Source of the DNA: Candidatus Corynebacterium avicola
Lineage (GTDB): Bacteria; Actinomycetota; Actinomycetes; Mycobacteriales; Mycobacteriaceae
Assembly: GCA_019114135.1 (NCBI GenBank)
Contig: DXGC01000097.1
Span: 1 to 32,214 of the forward strand
Length of the DNA stretch: 32,214 bases
Reading direction: 5' to 3'
Part shown: positions 25,742-32,214 of the stretch, piece by piece
How the letters are laid out: each line of letters opens with the position of its first letter
Numbering within the stretch: position 1 is the first letter of the stretch
Notes under the pieces: generated by a model
Seen by the model: the letters and a program-made list of their open reading frames with translations, nothing else
The model's database searches: none
What the model was told of the DNA's origin: nothing
Position numbers and translations under genes: made by a program

Positions 25742-25773
25742 CTACAGGTCCCGGACCTGTTGCCGACCTGTAG
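25742..25773. promoter_or_regulatory. Triple ACAGGTC/GACCTGT half-site cluster
   Basis: ACAGGTC (25744-25750) and GACCTGT (25754-25760) form a perfect inverted repeat with a 3-base spacer. A second GACCTGT lies at 25765-25771, 11 bases further on, and CTACAGGTC (25742-25750) pairs with GACCTGTAG (25765-25773) as a perfect 9-base inverted repeat. The cluster covers the -35 region of the ansA promoter and abuts its -10. There is no T-run, so it is not a terminator; an operator is likely. Confidence 0.6.
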
Positions 25774-25776
25774 CCT
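25771..25776 (+). promoter_or_regulatory. -10 element TAGCCT of ansA
   Basis: TAGCCT lies 8 bases before the GTG at 25785, so the mRNA would have a leader of about two bases. Its first bases overlap the last half-site of the adjacent inverted-repeat cluster, so bound protein would block it. Confidence 0.45.
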
Positions 25777-25784
25777 GGTAATCC

Positions 25785-26651
25785 GTGAGCCCTCATGTGA
25801 CTGTCCTCGGCACCGGCGGAACGATCGCCTGCACCACCGACTCCTCCGGTGACCTCGTCCCCACCCGCGGTATCACCTCCCTGTTGTCGGACGCCGGGGT
25901 CTCCCCGGACGAAGTCTCCGCCCGCGACGTGATGCAGCTCGACTCCTCCACGATGACCTTGGAGGACCTGGACTCCCTGCTGGCCGAGATCCATGCGGTT
26001 CAGGGACCGGTCGTGGTGACGCACGGCACCGATTCCATGGAGGAGACGGCGATGGCCGTCGACCGTCTGCTGGGTGGCCCGGTGGTGCTCACCGGCGCCC
26101 AGCGTCCGGCCGACGACGCCTCCCCGGACGGTCCCCGCAATCTTCGTGACGCCGTGGCCGCGGCGGCCACCGCCGAGTCCCCGGGCGTGGCCTTGGGCGG
26201 GCGTGTCGTCCCGGCCTACGGGGTGACCAAGGTCCACACGACCGAGAACGCCGCCTTCGATTCCGTCGGCGCGTCCCGTCCCGAGCGGTTGGTGCAGGAC
26301 GCTGTGCCAGCCCTGCTCTCGGGTCTGCGAGTGGACATCGTCCCCGCTTACCAGGGTGCGGACGCGTCACTGGTGGACGTCGCGCTCGACGCCGGTGCCG
26401 ACGGCATCGTCGTCGCCGCCTTCGGCTCGGGCAATGTCGGCGGTCTGGCCGACGGGGTGCGCCGGGCCCTCGACGCCGGAATCCCGGTGGTGGTCGCCAG
26501 CCGTGTGCCCGCCGGTGGGGTCCAGCTGGTGTACGGCGGTGCCGGCGGTGGCCGGGCGATCGCCCGGGCCGGAGTGCGGGGAGCAGGACGGCTCAGCGTC
26601 CCCCAGGCGAGGATGGAACTGCTGTGCGAGCTGGCGGTGCAGCGGGGCTGA
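25785..26651 (+). CDS. ansA: L-asparaginase
   Basis: Hydrolyses asparagine to aspartate and ammonia. The 288-residue protein has the two N-terminal asparaginase signatures: GTGGTIA with nucleophile T13, and THGTDSMEET with T82-D83. It also carries QLDSS (substrate-binding Ser near residue 54), GAQRP, DGPRNLRDA, GVTKVHTTENAAFDS and GSGNVGG. No signal peptide is present, so it is a cytosolic form. It is shorter than the about 320-330 residues usual for the family, mainly by a compact C-terminal domain. The GTG start at 25785 has no ribosome-binding site and a TAGCCT element 8 bases before it. The TGA abuts the reverse TGA of dinB in the palindrome TGATCA. Confidence 0.94.
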   Translation: MSPHVTVLGTGGTIACTTDSSGDLVPTRGITSLLSDAGVSPDEVSARDVMQLDSSTMTLEDLDSLLAEIHAVQGPVVVTHGTDSMEETAMAVDRLLGGPVVLTGAQRPADDASPDGPRNLRDAVAAAATAESPGVALGGRVVPAYGVTKVHTTENAAFDSVGASRPERLVQDAVPALLSGLRVDIVPAYQGADASLVDVALDAGADGIVVAAFGSGNVGGLADGVRRALDAGIPVVVASRVPAGGVQLVYGGAGGGRAIARAGVRGAGRLSVPQARMELLCELAVQRG

Positions 26652-27986
26652 TCACTCCAGGCTGGCCAGCGGTTCTCCCGGGCTGAGCTCGGGGTCGTCG
26701 ACGGGGTAGGTCCGGGTACGACCGGGTCCGGTCGAGCGGGTCTCGAAGCGCACGCTGACCACTCCTGCACCGGTTCCCTGAACCCAGCCGTGGCCGTACT
26801 CGGCGTGCTGGATGTCCTGCGTAGGCCGCCAGTGGGCGGTGACCGGTACATCCTCCCCTGGCTTCTCCACCACCACGTTCGTCACCTGGGACTCAGGAGT
26901 GTCGGGAGCTTCGGCGCCAGGTTCCGGGAACAGGACGGCCTGACGCTCCTCGGTCAGTCCGGACAGACTGACCCCCACCAGCCGCACCGCCCCGGACACC
27001 TCTGGGCGCGGCACCACGGAGCGGGCGGCGGCGATGATCTCGTCCAGGTCGTCGGTCGGGGCGGACAGGGTGGTTGACCGGGTGTGCGCCTGGAAGTCGG
27101 CGGTGCGGGTCTTCACCGTGACCGTCCGCGCCGCCCGTCCGTCCTTGAGCAGACGGGTGCGGGCCGCGGTCGCGGTGTCCCGCAGCACGGGGTCGACGGC
27201 GGCGGTGGTGGCAGCGTCGACGGGCAAGGTGCGTTCGGCGGAGACCTGTTTGGACCGGGCCCGGGGAGCCACAGGTCGGCTGTCCCGGCCACGCGCATAA
27301 CCGAGGATCTGAAGCCCTACCGTGCCCAGCAGACCTTGGACGTCCACGTCGTCCATGGCGACGAAGTCGCCGATGGTGTCGACCCCGACGTCGGCGAGCT
27401 TCTGCTGCGCCACCGGGCCGATGCCCCAGAGTTCACCGACCGGGCGTGGATGGAAGATCTCGGCACGATCCTCGACGCTGACGATGGTGACTCCGTGGGG
27501 TTTGTTGAGGTCGGAGGCCATCTTGGCATCGAGTTTGGTCGAGGCCACCCCGATCGAGCAGGGCAGGCCGACCTCCCTGTCGATGGTCTCCTGCAGGTCC
27601 AGGGCCCAGGTCCGGGCTTCCTCCGCGGTCACTCCGACGAGGTCGGCAGGTTCAATGAACCCTTCGTCGATACTGAGGTGTTCGATCACGTCGCCGCCGC
27701 GGGACAGTTGGTCGAAGACCTGGGCGGAGGCCGCGGAGTAGACGGCGAAGCGTGGGGAGACCACCACCGCAGTCCCCCGGCACATCCGTATGGCCTGGTG
27801 CATGGGCATGGCGGAGTGGGCGCCGTAAACGCGCGCCTCGTAGGATGCGCCGGCGACGACGCCGCGGCCTGAGGCTCCGCCGACCAGTACCGGCCGACCA
27901 GCGAGGGTGGGTCGGGTGAGCTGTTCGACGGAGGCGAAGAAGGCGTCCATGTCGAGGTGCACGACCCACCGCTGGCCTGGTGTCAT
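26652..27986 (-). CDS. dinB: Y-family DNA polymerase IV
   Basis: This translesion polymerase has 444 residues. The palm contains VVHLDMDAFFASVEQ with metal-binding D12, the YEARVYGAHSAMPMHQA block and the second acidic pair in LSIDEGF (D107, E108); most relatives read SIDEAF. GIGPVAQQKLADVGVDTIGD is the helix-hairpin-helix. After the little-finger domain an extra C-terminal region (about residues 365-444) has HAEYGHGWVQGTGAGVVSVRFETRST, a conserved extension I recall from actinobacterial DinB proteins next to ileS (Rv1537 type). No beta-clamp motif is certain. The ATG at 27986 is chosen: TAGAAT lies 7 bases upstream, while the alternative ATG at 27995 lies within that hexamer. The gene abuts ansA tail to tail. 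Confidence 0.93.
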   Translation of the reverse strand: MTPGQRWVVHLDMDAFFASVEQLTRPTLAGRPVLVGGASGRGVVAGASYEARVYGAHSAMPMHQAIRMCRGTAVVVSPRFAVYSAASAQVFDQLSRGGDVIEHLSIDEGFIEPADLVGVTAEEARTWALDLQETIDREVGLPCSIGVASTKLDAKMASDLNKPHGVTIVSVEDRAEIFHPRPVGELWGIGPVAQQKLADVGVDTIGDFVAMDDVDVQGLLGTVGLQILGYARGRDSRPVAPRARSKQVSAERTLPVDAATTAAVDPVLRDTATAARTRLLKDGRAARTVTVKTRTADFQAHTRSTTLSAPTDDLDEIIAAARSVVPRPEVSGAVRLVGVSLSGLTEERQAVLFPEPGAEAPDTPESQVTNVVVEKPGEDVPVTAHWRPTQDIQHAEYGHGWVQGTGAGVVSVRFETRSTGPGRTRTYPVDDPELSPGEPLASLE

Positions 27987-27993
27987 ACCTGTC

Positions 27994-27999
27994 ATTCTA
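27994..27999 (-). promoter_or_regulatory. -10 element TAGAAT overlapping the DUF222 gene stop
   Basis: TAGAAT on the minus strand begins with the TAG stop of the DUF222/HNH gene (27999-27997) and ends 7 bases before the dinB ATG at 27986. It closely matches the -10 consensus and predicts a nearly leaderless dinB mRNA. Confidence 0.5.
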
Positions 28000-29292
28000 G
28001 AACGGCACGACCTCCGCCTCCTGCAATGCCTTCTCCACCTCGGCGATGTGCGCCAGTCGTGCCCGGTTGTGCTCTTCACGGGTGGCCACCTTGCGGTGGA
28101 GCCGGGTGGAGAAGTCGAGCACCGCATTGGCCAGCGGCCCGGTCGGCAGGTCCACGTACTGGTGACCGTCGTCGTGGCTGGTCCAGCAGGTGCTCCCGTC
28201 GGGATTGAGTCGGACGTCCAGAAGACCCCGGGTCTTCAGACTGTGACACGGCGTGCACAGGGACTGTTCGGCCCAGGTCGCGGTCTTTCCGCCGGTAGGA
28301 GTCCCGTCCTCGGCGAACTCACCGGTCCAGCGGGCGACGTGGTCGATCTCCGCCGTCGCCGCTGGAGCATCACAGCCGGGCGCCCGGCAGGTTCCGTCCC
28401 GACCGGCGATGGTGGCCCGCTGGTGATCGGAGTTGTGCCGACGGGTGTGTTCGCTGTGCCCGGCGACGCACATCGACGTCACCCGCGATATCCACCGCTT
28501 TGTGGCGACCTCGCTCAGCCAGGCGCTCTCCAGGTGCATGGTGCCGGTGTCCAGGTTTCGGTAGCAGTTCAACGTCACGTTCACCCGACCGCCCTTGTTG
28601 ATCCGTCCGTGCACGAGCTCGACGAACGCCTGTGCACGGGAGCAGCCCAACTGGTCGGCGACGGCGTCGATCATGCGCACCACCCCGGTCCCCTCGTCCA
28701 CAGGGACGGTGACGACGAAGGTGGTGGAATGGTCGCTGCGCTCGTCCACGGCGAAGTCCAGCTGTGCCTGTGGCGGAGGGATCTCCCCCTCGCCCTCCGG
28801 ATCGACGGGGCGCGCCAGGGGTGCGACGTCGGCGATCGTCTCCCGGACCATCCGGGCGAGCGTCCGGACCCCTGGGACGGTCTGGCGAGCACGGACCGGA
28901 GCGAGCAGCTGTGCCACAGCCGCGTCGACCAGTTCGCGGTATCTCTCCGACACGCCAGCAGTGGCGTCAGCGAGGACACGAAGATGATCGAAGGAGAAGG
29001 CCCCGCAGGTCAGCCGACGACCGATGGCAGGAAAGTGGCGGTACATGATCCCGATGTCGCAGTACTGCTGAGCCTTGCCCGGCGAAACACCCAGCTGCCG
29101 GGCGACAGACCGGATGTGCCTGGACACCTCCGTCTGACCATCCGGGGTCACGCTGATGGCAGTCAAGAGTTCCATCATGTTGGCCTGGGACTTGAAACTG
29201 CTCCCCTTTGCCTGACCCGTGGCCCAGAACGGCCCCTCCGGCTCTTCCCGTTCGACCTGTCGTTCGTGGATGACGATTCTGTCGACCTGCAT
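27997..29292 (-). CDS. DUF222/HNH endonuclease-like protein (13E12-repeat family)
   Basis: The 431-residue protein has an N-terminal helical DUF222 region (about residues 35-250: RSVARQLGVSPGKAQQYC, FSFDHLRVLADA) and a C-terminal HNH nuclease domain (about 305-390: GTCRAPGCDAPAATAEIDHVARW, then LCTPCHSLKT). The first His (IDH) and last His, plus zinc-type cysteines, are intact. The usual middle Asn, five residues before the final Cys-x-x-Cys-His, is Ala (WAEQSLC), so catalysis may be weak or different. The family is often multi-copy in actinobacteria, includes the M. tuberculosis REP13E12 proteins, and behaves as accessory DNA. The ATG at 29292 has AGGGGA seven bases upstream; the 5' region carries a consensus promoter. 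It lies between dinB and ileS, where I recall no such gene in mycobacteria. Confidence 0.88.
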   Translation of the reverse strand: MQVDRIVIHERQVEREEPEGPFWATGQAKGSSFKSQANMMELLTAISVTPDGQTEVSRHIRSVARQLGVSPGKAQQYCDIGIMYRHFPAIGRRLTCGAFSFDHLRVLADATAGVSERYRELVDAAVAQLLAPVRARQTVPGVRTLARMVRETIADVAPLARPVDPEGEGEIPPPQAQLDFAVDERSDHSTTFVVTVPVDEGTGVVRMIDAVADQLGCSRAQAFVELVHGRINKGGRVNVTLNCYRNLDTGTMHLESAWLSEVATKRWISRVTSMCVAGHSEHTRRHNSDHQRATIAGRDGTCRAPGCDAPAATAEIDHVARWTGEFAEDGTPTGGKTATWAEQSLCTPCHSLKTRGLLDVRLNPDGSTCWTSHDDGHQYVDLPTGPLANAVLDFSTRLHRKVATREEHNRARLAHIAEVEKALQEAEVVPF

Positions 29293-29339
29293 TTCTGCAT
29301 CCCCTGGTGATGAGACAACGTCTTGAATGTTCTTCACCA

Positions 29340-29368
29340 AATATACCCCGACCGCAGGCAACAGTCAA
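29340..29368 (-). promoter_or_regulatory. Consensus sigma-70-type promoter of DUF222 gene
   Basis: TTGACT (-35, 29368-29363) and TATATT (-10, 29345-29340) are separated by exactly 17 bases. This is the only -35/-10 pair in the window near consensus. The predicted start at about 29333 gives a leader of about 40 bases containing the AGGGGA ribosome-binding site. Confidence 0.75.
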
Positions 29369-29390
29369 CCATGTGTTCGATAACTCCGGG

Positions 29391-29430
29391 CGAAAAGAAG
29401 CGCCGGCCCGGAACACCCCGGACCGGCGCT
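29391..29430 (-). terminator. Rho-independent terminator of ileS
   Basis: On the minus strand, 13-base arms (29430-29418 and 29411-29399) pair fully with one T-G wobble around a 6-base loop, followed by TCTTTTCG. It lies about 20 bases after the ileS TAG and insulates ileS from the DUF222 gene. It is the only clear intrinsic terminator I find in the window. Confidence 0.88.
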
Positions 29431-29449
29431 CTCATGTCAAGGTAAGAAC

Positions 29450-32214
29450 CTAGACCTTCGCGACATTAGCCGAGCACCCGTCGCCGACGTCGTGGGTCAG
29501 GCTCTCCCCGACCACAACCTCCACAGAGGTCGCGAGGACCTCACCAGCGATCGTCTGCTTGTGCGACTCAGCCCAGTCCTGCTTCTCGGCCGGGACCGAC
29601 AGGGTGAGGACGATCCGGTCGGAGACGTCGAACCCGGAGGCCTTGCGGGCGTCCTGGATGCCGCGCACACGGTCCGCGGCCCAGCCCTCGGCCTCCAGCT
29701 CCGGCGTGACGGTCGTGTCCAGGACGACCAGTCCCTCACCGCCGGGAATCTCGGTGGTGTTGTCCGGGTCCACGGCTACCAGCTTGCGGCTGTACTCACC
29801 GTCGATCAGCTCGATACCGTCGGCGACGACCGCGCCGGACTCGGCGACGGTGTAGTTGCCGGTCTTCACGGCCTTGATCACCTTCTGGACGTCCTTGCCC
29901 AGACGCGGGCCGGCGACACGCGCATTGACGACGACCTCGAAGCGTCCCACCGAGGAGACGTCGTCAGTGACGTCGATGCTCTTGATGTTGACCTCGTCCC
30001 GGATGATCGAGGCGAAGTCGGTGAGCCGTGCAGAGTCCGGCAGTGCCACGGTCAGGCCCGGCAACGGCAGACGGTTACGCAGCTTGTGCGCCTTGCGCAG
30101 CGAGGACGCCGCAGAGCACACGCCGCGCACCGCGTCCATCGAGGCAACCAGGTCGTCGTCGGCCGGCAGGTCGGCGGCGTCCGGCCAGTCGGTCAGGTGC
30201 ACCGAGCGGTCACCGGTCAGACCCCGCCAGATGACCTCGGTGCTCATCGGCAGCAGCGGGGCGGAGATGCGGCACAGGGTCTCCAGCACGGTGTAGAGGG
30301 TGTTGAAGGCCTCCGGGTGCCCGTTCTCGCCGGTGTCGCCGGCCCAGAACCGGTCTCGGGAACGTCGGACGTACCAGTTGGTCAGCACGTCGCAGAACTG
30401 ACGGATCTCGTCGGTCGCCGTGGCGATGTTCGTGTCGTCCAGCGCCTCGGTGACCGCGGCGACGGTGTCGTGCAGCTTCGCGAGGATGTAGCGGTCGAGC
30501 ACGTTCGTGGAGGACGTGTCAAAGCTCGCCGGGGTGCTCGCGTAGAGACGTAGGAAGGAGTAGGCGTTCCACATCGGCAGCATCGCCTGGCGCACACCCT
30601 CACGGATGCCCTGCTCAGTGACGATGAGGTTGCCGCCGCGCAGGATCGGCGAGCTCATGAGGAACCAGCGCATCGCGTCGGAACCGTCACGGTCGAAGAC
30701 CTCGTTGACGTCCGGGTAGTTCCCCTTCGACTTGGACATCTTCAGTCCGTCCTCACCCAGCACGATGCCGTGGGAGACGACCTTGGTGAAGGCGGGACGG
30801 TCGAACAGTGCGGTACCGAGCACGTGCAGCAGGTAGAACCAGCCACGGGTCTGACCGATGTACTCCACGATGAAGTCCGCCGGGGAATGGGAGTCGAACC
30901 AGTCCTTGTTCTCGAAGGGGTAGTGCACCTGCGCGAACGGCATGGAACCGGAGTCGAACCAGACGTCCAGCACGTCAGGCACACGGCGCATCGTGGACCT
31001 GCCGGTCGGGTCGTCCGGGTTCGGACGGGTCAGCTCGTCGATGTAGGGACGGTGCAGGGACTCCGGACGCACGCCGAAGTCGGCCTCCAGCTCGTCCAGG
31101 GAGCCGTAGACGTCGGTACGGGGGTACTCGTCGTTGTCGGAGACCCACACCGGGATCGGCGAACCCCAGTAGCGCGAGCGGGAGATGTTCCAGTCGCGGG
31201 CGTTCTCCAGCCACTTGCCGAACTGGCCGTCGCGGATGTGCTCCGGGATCCACTCGATCTGCTCGTGGTTGAGCTCCACCATCCGGTCCCGGAAGGAGGA
31301 CACCGAGACGAACCAGCTGGGCAGCGCCATGTAGATCAGCGGCTCACCGGAGCGCCAGGAGTGCGGGTAGGAGTGCTCGATGGTCTGGTGACGCACGACG
31401 CGTCCGGCGGCCTTGAGGTCGCGGATGATGTCCTTGTTGGCGTCGAAGACCAGCTGCCCCTGGTAGTCCGGGACCAGGCTGGTGAACTTGCCGTCCAGGT
31501 CGACGGTGACGATGGTCTCGATACCTGCGGCGTTGCAGGTGTTCATGTCGTCCTCACCGAAGGCCGGGGCCTGGTGGACGATACCGGTGCCGTCCTCGGT
31601 GGTGACGTAGTCGGCGGCGAGGACGCGGAAGGCGCTCTTCTCCCCCAACTCGGCACGGTCGGCGAAGTAGCCGAAGGGCGGGGTGTAGGTCAGGCCCACG
31701 AGCTGCTCACCGGTGAACTCGGCGAGGACCTCGGGATCGGTGCCCAGCTCCTTGGCGTAGGCACCCTGCAGGTCCTTGGCGAGCAGGACGCCGCGTCCGG
31801 CGACGGCCTCGGCGCCGTCGTCGGCGACCTTGACCAGGACGTAGGTGACCGTGGGGTGGACGGCCAGGGCCAGGTGGGACGGCAGGGTCCACGGGGTGGT
31901 CGTCCAGGCCAGAGCGGAGGCCTCGGCCAGCTCCGGGTGGGCGGCCAGTGTGTCGACCGCGGCGGTTCCCGGGTGTGCCCCGGTGACCGGGAAGGTCACT
32001 GTCAGGGTCGGGTCCTGACGCATCTTGTAGGAGTCGTCCAGGCGGGTCTCCTGGTTCGACAGCGGGGTGTGCTCGGCCCAGGAGTACGGCAGGACGCGGA
32101 AGCCCTGGTAGATCAGGCCCTTGTCGTAGAGCTGCTTGAAGGCCCAGATGACCGACTCCATGTAGGAGAGGTCCATGGTCTTGTAGCCGTTGTCGAAGTC
32201 GACCCAGCGCGCCT
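29450..32214 (-). CDS. ileS: Isoleucyl-tRNA synthetase, C-terminal 921 residues
   Basis: The gene continues beyond the right edge; the first in-window codons read [18 protein letters not shown]. The product charges tRNA-Ile with isoleucine. Visible parts are the end of the catalytic insert, the CP1 editing region ([14 protein letters not shown]), [15 protein letters not shown], and the second class I signature [12 protein letters not shown]. An anticodon-binding domain follows, then a C-terminal region ending [23 protein letters not shown]. The HIGH motif lies outside the window. It lacks the C-terminal four-Cys zinc site of ordinary bacterial IleS and has the layout of the eukaryote-like type 2 form seen in mycobacteria. 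The TAG is followed by a strong hairpin terminator. Confidence 0.96.
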   Translation of the reverse strand, partial: ARWVDFDNGYKTMDLSYMESVIWAFKQLYDKGLIYQGFRVLPYSWAEHTPLSNQETRLDDSYKMRQDPTLTVTFPVTGAHPGTAAVDTLAAHPELAEASALAWTTTPWTLPSHLALAVHPTVTYVLVKVADDGAEAVAGRGVLLAKDLQGAYAKELGTDPEVLAEFTGEQLVGLTYTPPFGYFADRAELGEKSAFRVLAADYVTTEDGTGIVHQAPAFGEDDMNTCNAAGIETIVTVDLDGKFTSLVPDYQGQLVFDANKDIIRDLKAAGRVVRHQTIEHSYPHSWRSGEPLIYMALPSWFVSVSSFRDRMVELNHEQIEWIPEHIRDGQFGKWLENARDWNISRSRYWGSPIPVWVSDNDEYPRTDVYGSLDELEADFGVRPESLHRPYIDELTRPNPDDPTGRSTMRRVPDVLDVWFDSGSMPFAQVHYPFENKDWFDSHSPADFIVEYIGQTRGWFYLLHVLGTALFDRPAFTKVVSHGIVLGEDGLKMSKSKGNYPDVNEVFDRDGSDAMRWFLMSSPILRGGNLIVTEQGIREGVRQAMLPMWNAYSFLRLYASTPASFDTSSTNVLDRYILAKLHDTVAAVTEALDDTNIATATDEIRQFCDVLTNWYVRRSRDRFWAGDTGENGHPEAFNTLYTVLETLCRISAPLLPMSTEVIWRGLTGDRSVHLTDWPDAADLPADDDLVASMDAVRGVCSAASSLRKAHKLRNRLPLPGLTVALPDSARLTDFASIIRDEVNIKSIDVTDDVSSVGRFEVVVNARVAGPRLGKDVQKVIKAVKTGNYTVAESGAVVADGIELIDGEYSRKLVAVDPDNTTEIPGGEGLVVLDTTVTPELEAEGWAADRVRGIQDARKASGFDVSDRIVLTLSVPAEKQDWAESHKQTIAGEVLATSVEVVVGESLTHDVGDGCSANVAKV

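Noticed and set aside
25742..25773. Inverted repeat as a transcription terminator
   Set aside because: It lies between divergent genes, so no transcript needs ending there, and no T-run follows.

Overview
The window is a compact, GC-rich, gene-dense chromosomal segment from a member of the Mycobacteriales, most likely a high-GC Corynebacterium. From memory of family gene orders, the arrangement ileS - dinB - ansA - lspA - rluD-type synthase - dnaE1 matches the Mycobacterium tuberculosis stretch Rv1536-Rv1547c. The presence of nadA/nadC near hisD/hisC recalls Rv1594-Rv1600. A RelS-type alarmone synthetase, many lipoproteins and frequent leaderless-type starts fit Corynebacterium. I see no rRNA, tRNA, insertion sequence, CRISPR array or prophage, and no gene-free stretch over 300 bases.

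Layout. (1) 1-5002: the start of the histidine operon (hisD-hisC, minus strand) diverges from a TPR-like protein. A minus-strand lipoprotein/membrane-protein pair diverges from a TetR regulator, with a strong inverted repeat lying on the lipoprotein promoter. (2) 5014-7368: a plus-strand run of a BRCT-domain protein, an unknown protein and a RelA/SpoT-type small alarmone synthetase. (3) 7365-12222: minus-strand dnaE1, IMPACT/YigZ protein, a tiny membrane protein and an S4 RNA-binding protein. (4) 12223-14864: an orphan AAA-type ATPase behind a helically phased GCTAT array, an SH3-like lipoprotein and a PH-like membrane protein. (5) 14874-19430: NAD synthesis genes nadA-nadC (no nadB here), divergent from a PLP deaminase/aldolase coupled to a gulono/arabinono-lactone oxidase. 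(6) 19427-24086: minus-strand lspA, RluD-type synthase, single-pass membrane protein, RarD and FUSC transporter, almost all overlapping by 1 to 17 bases and so probably one operon. (7) 24122-26651: a lipoprotein, an MTB12-like lipoprotein and ansA, with an operator-like set of half-sites before ansA. (8) 26652-32214: dinB, a DUF222/HNH endonuclease-like gene with its own consensus promoter, a strong terminator, and the 3' part of ileS.

The main non-gene signal is regulatory. At thirteen genes a TANNNT hexamer sits exactly 6-8 bases before the start codon, the geometry of leaderless transcription. At four of these junctions the TAG stop codon of the upstream gene is itself the first half of that hexamer (5000, 7989, 14876 and 27999). 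Convergent neighbours likewise share palindromic stop codons (CTAG, TTAA) or abut as TGATCA. The segment therefore appears heavily compacted, with stop codons, promoters and gene ends doing double duty.
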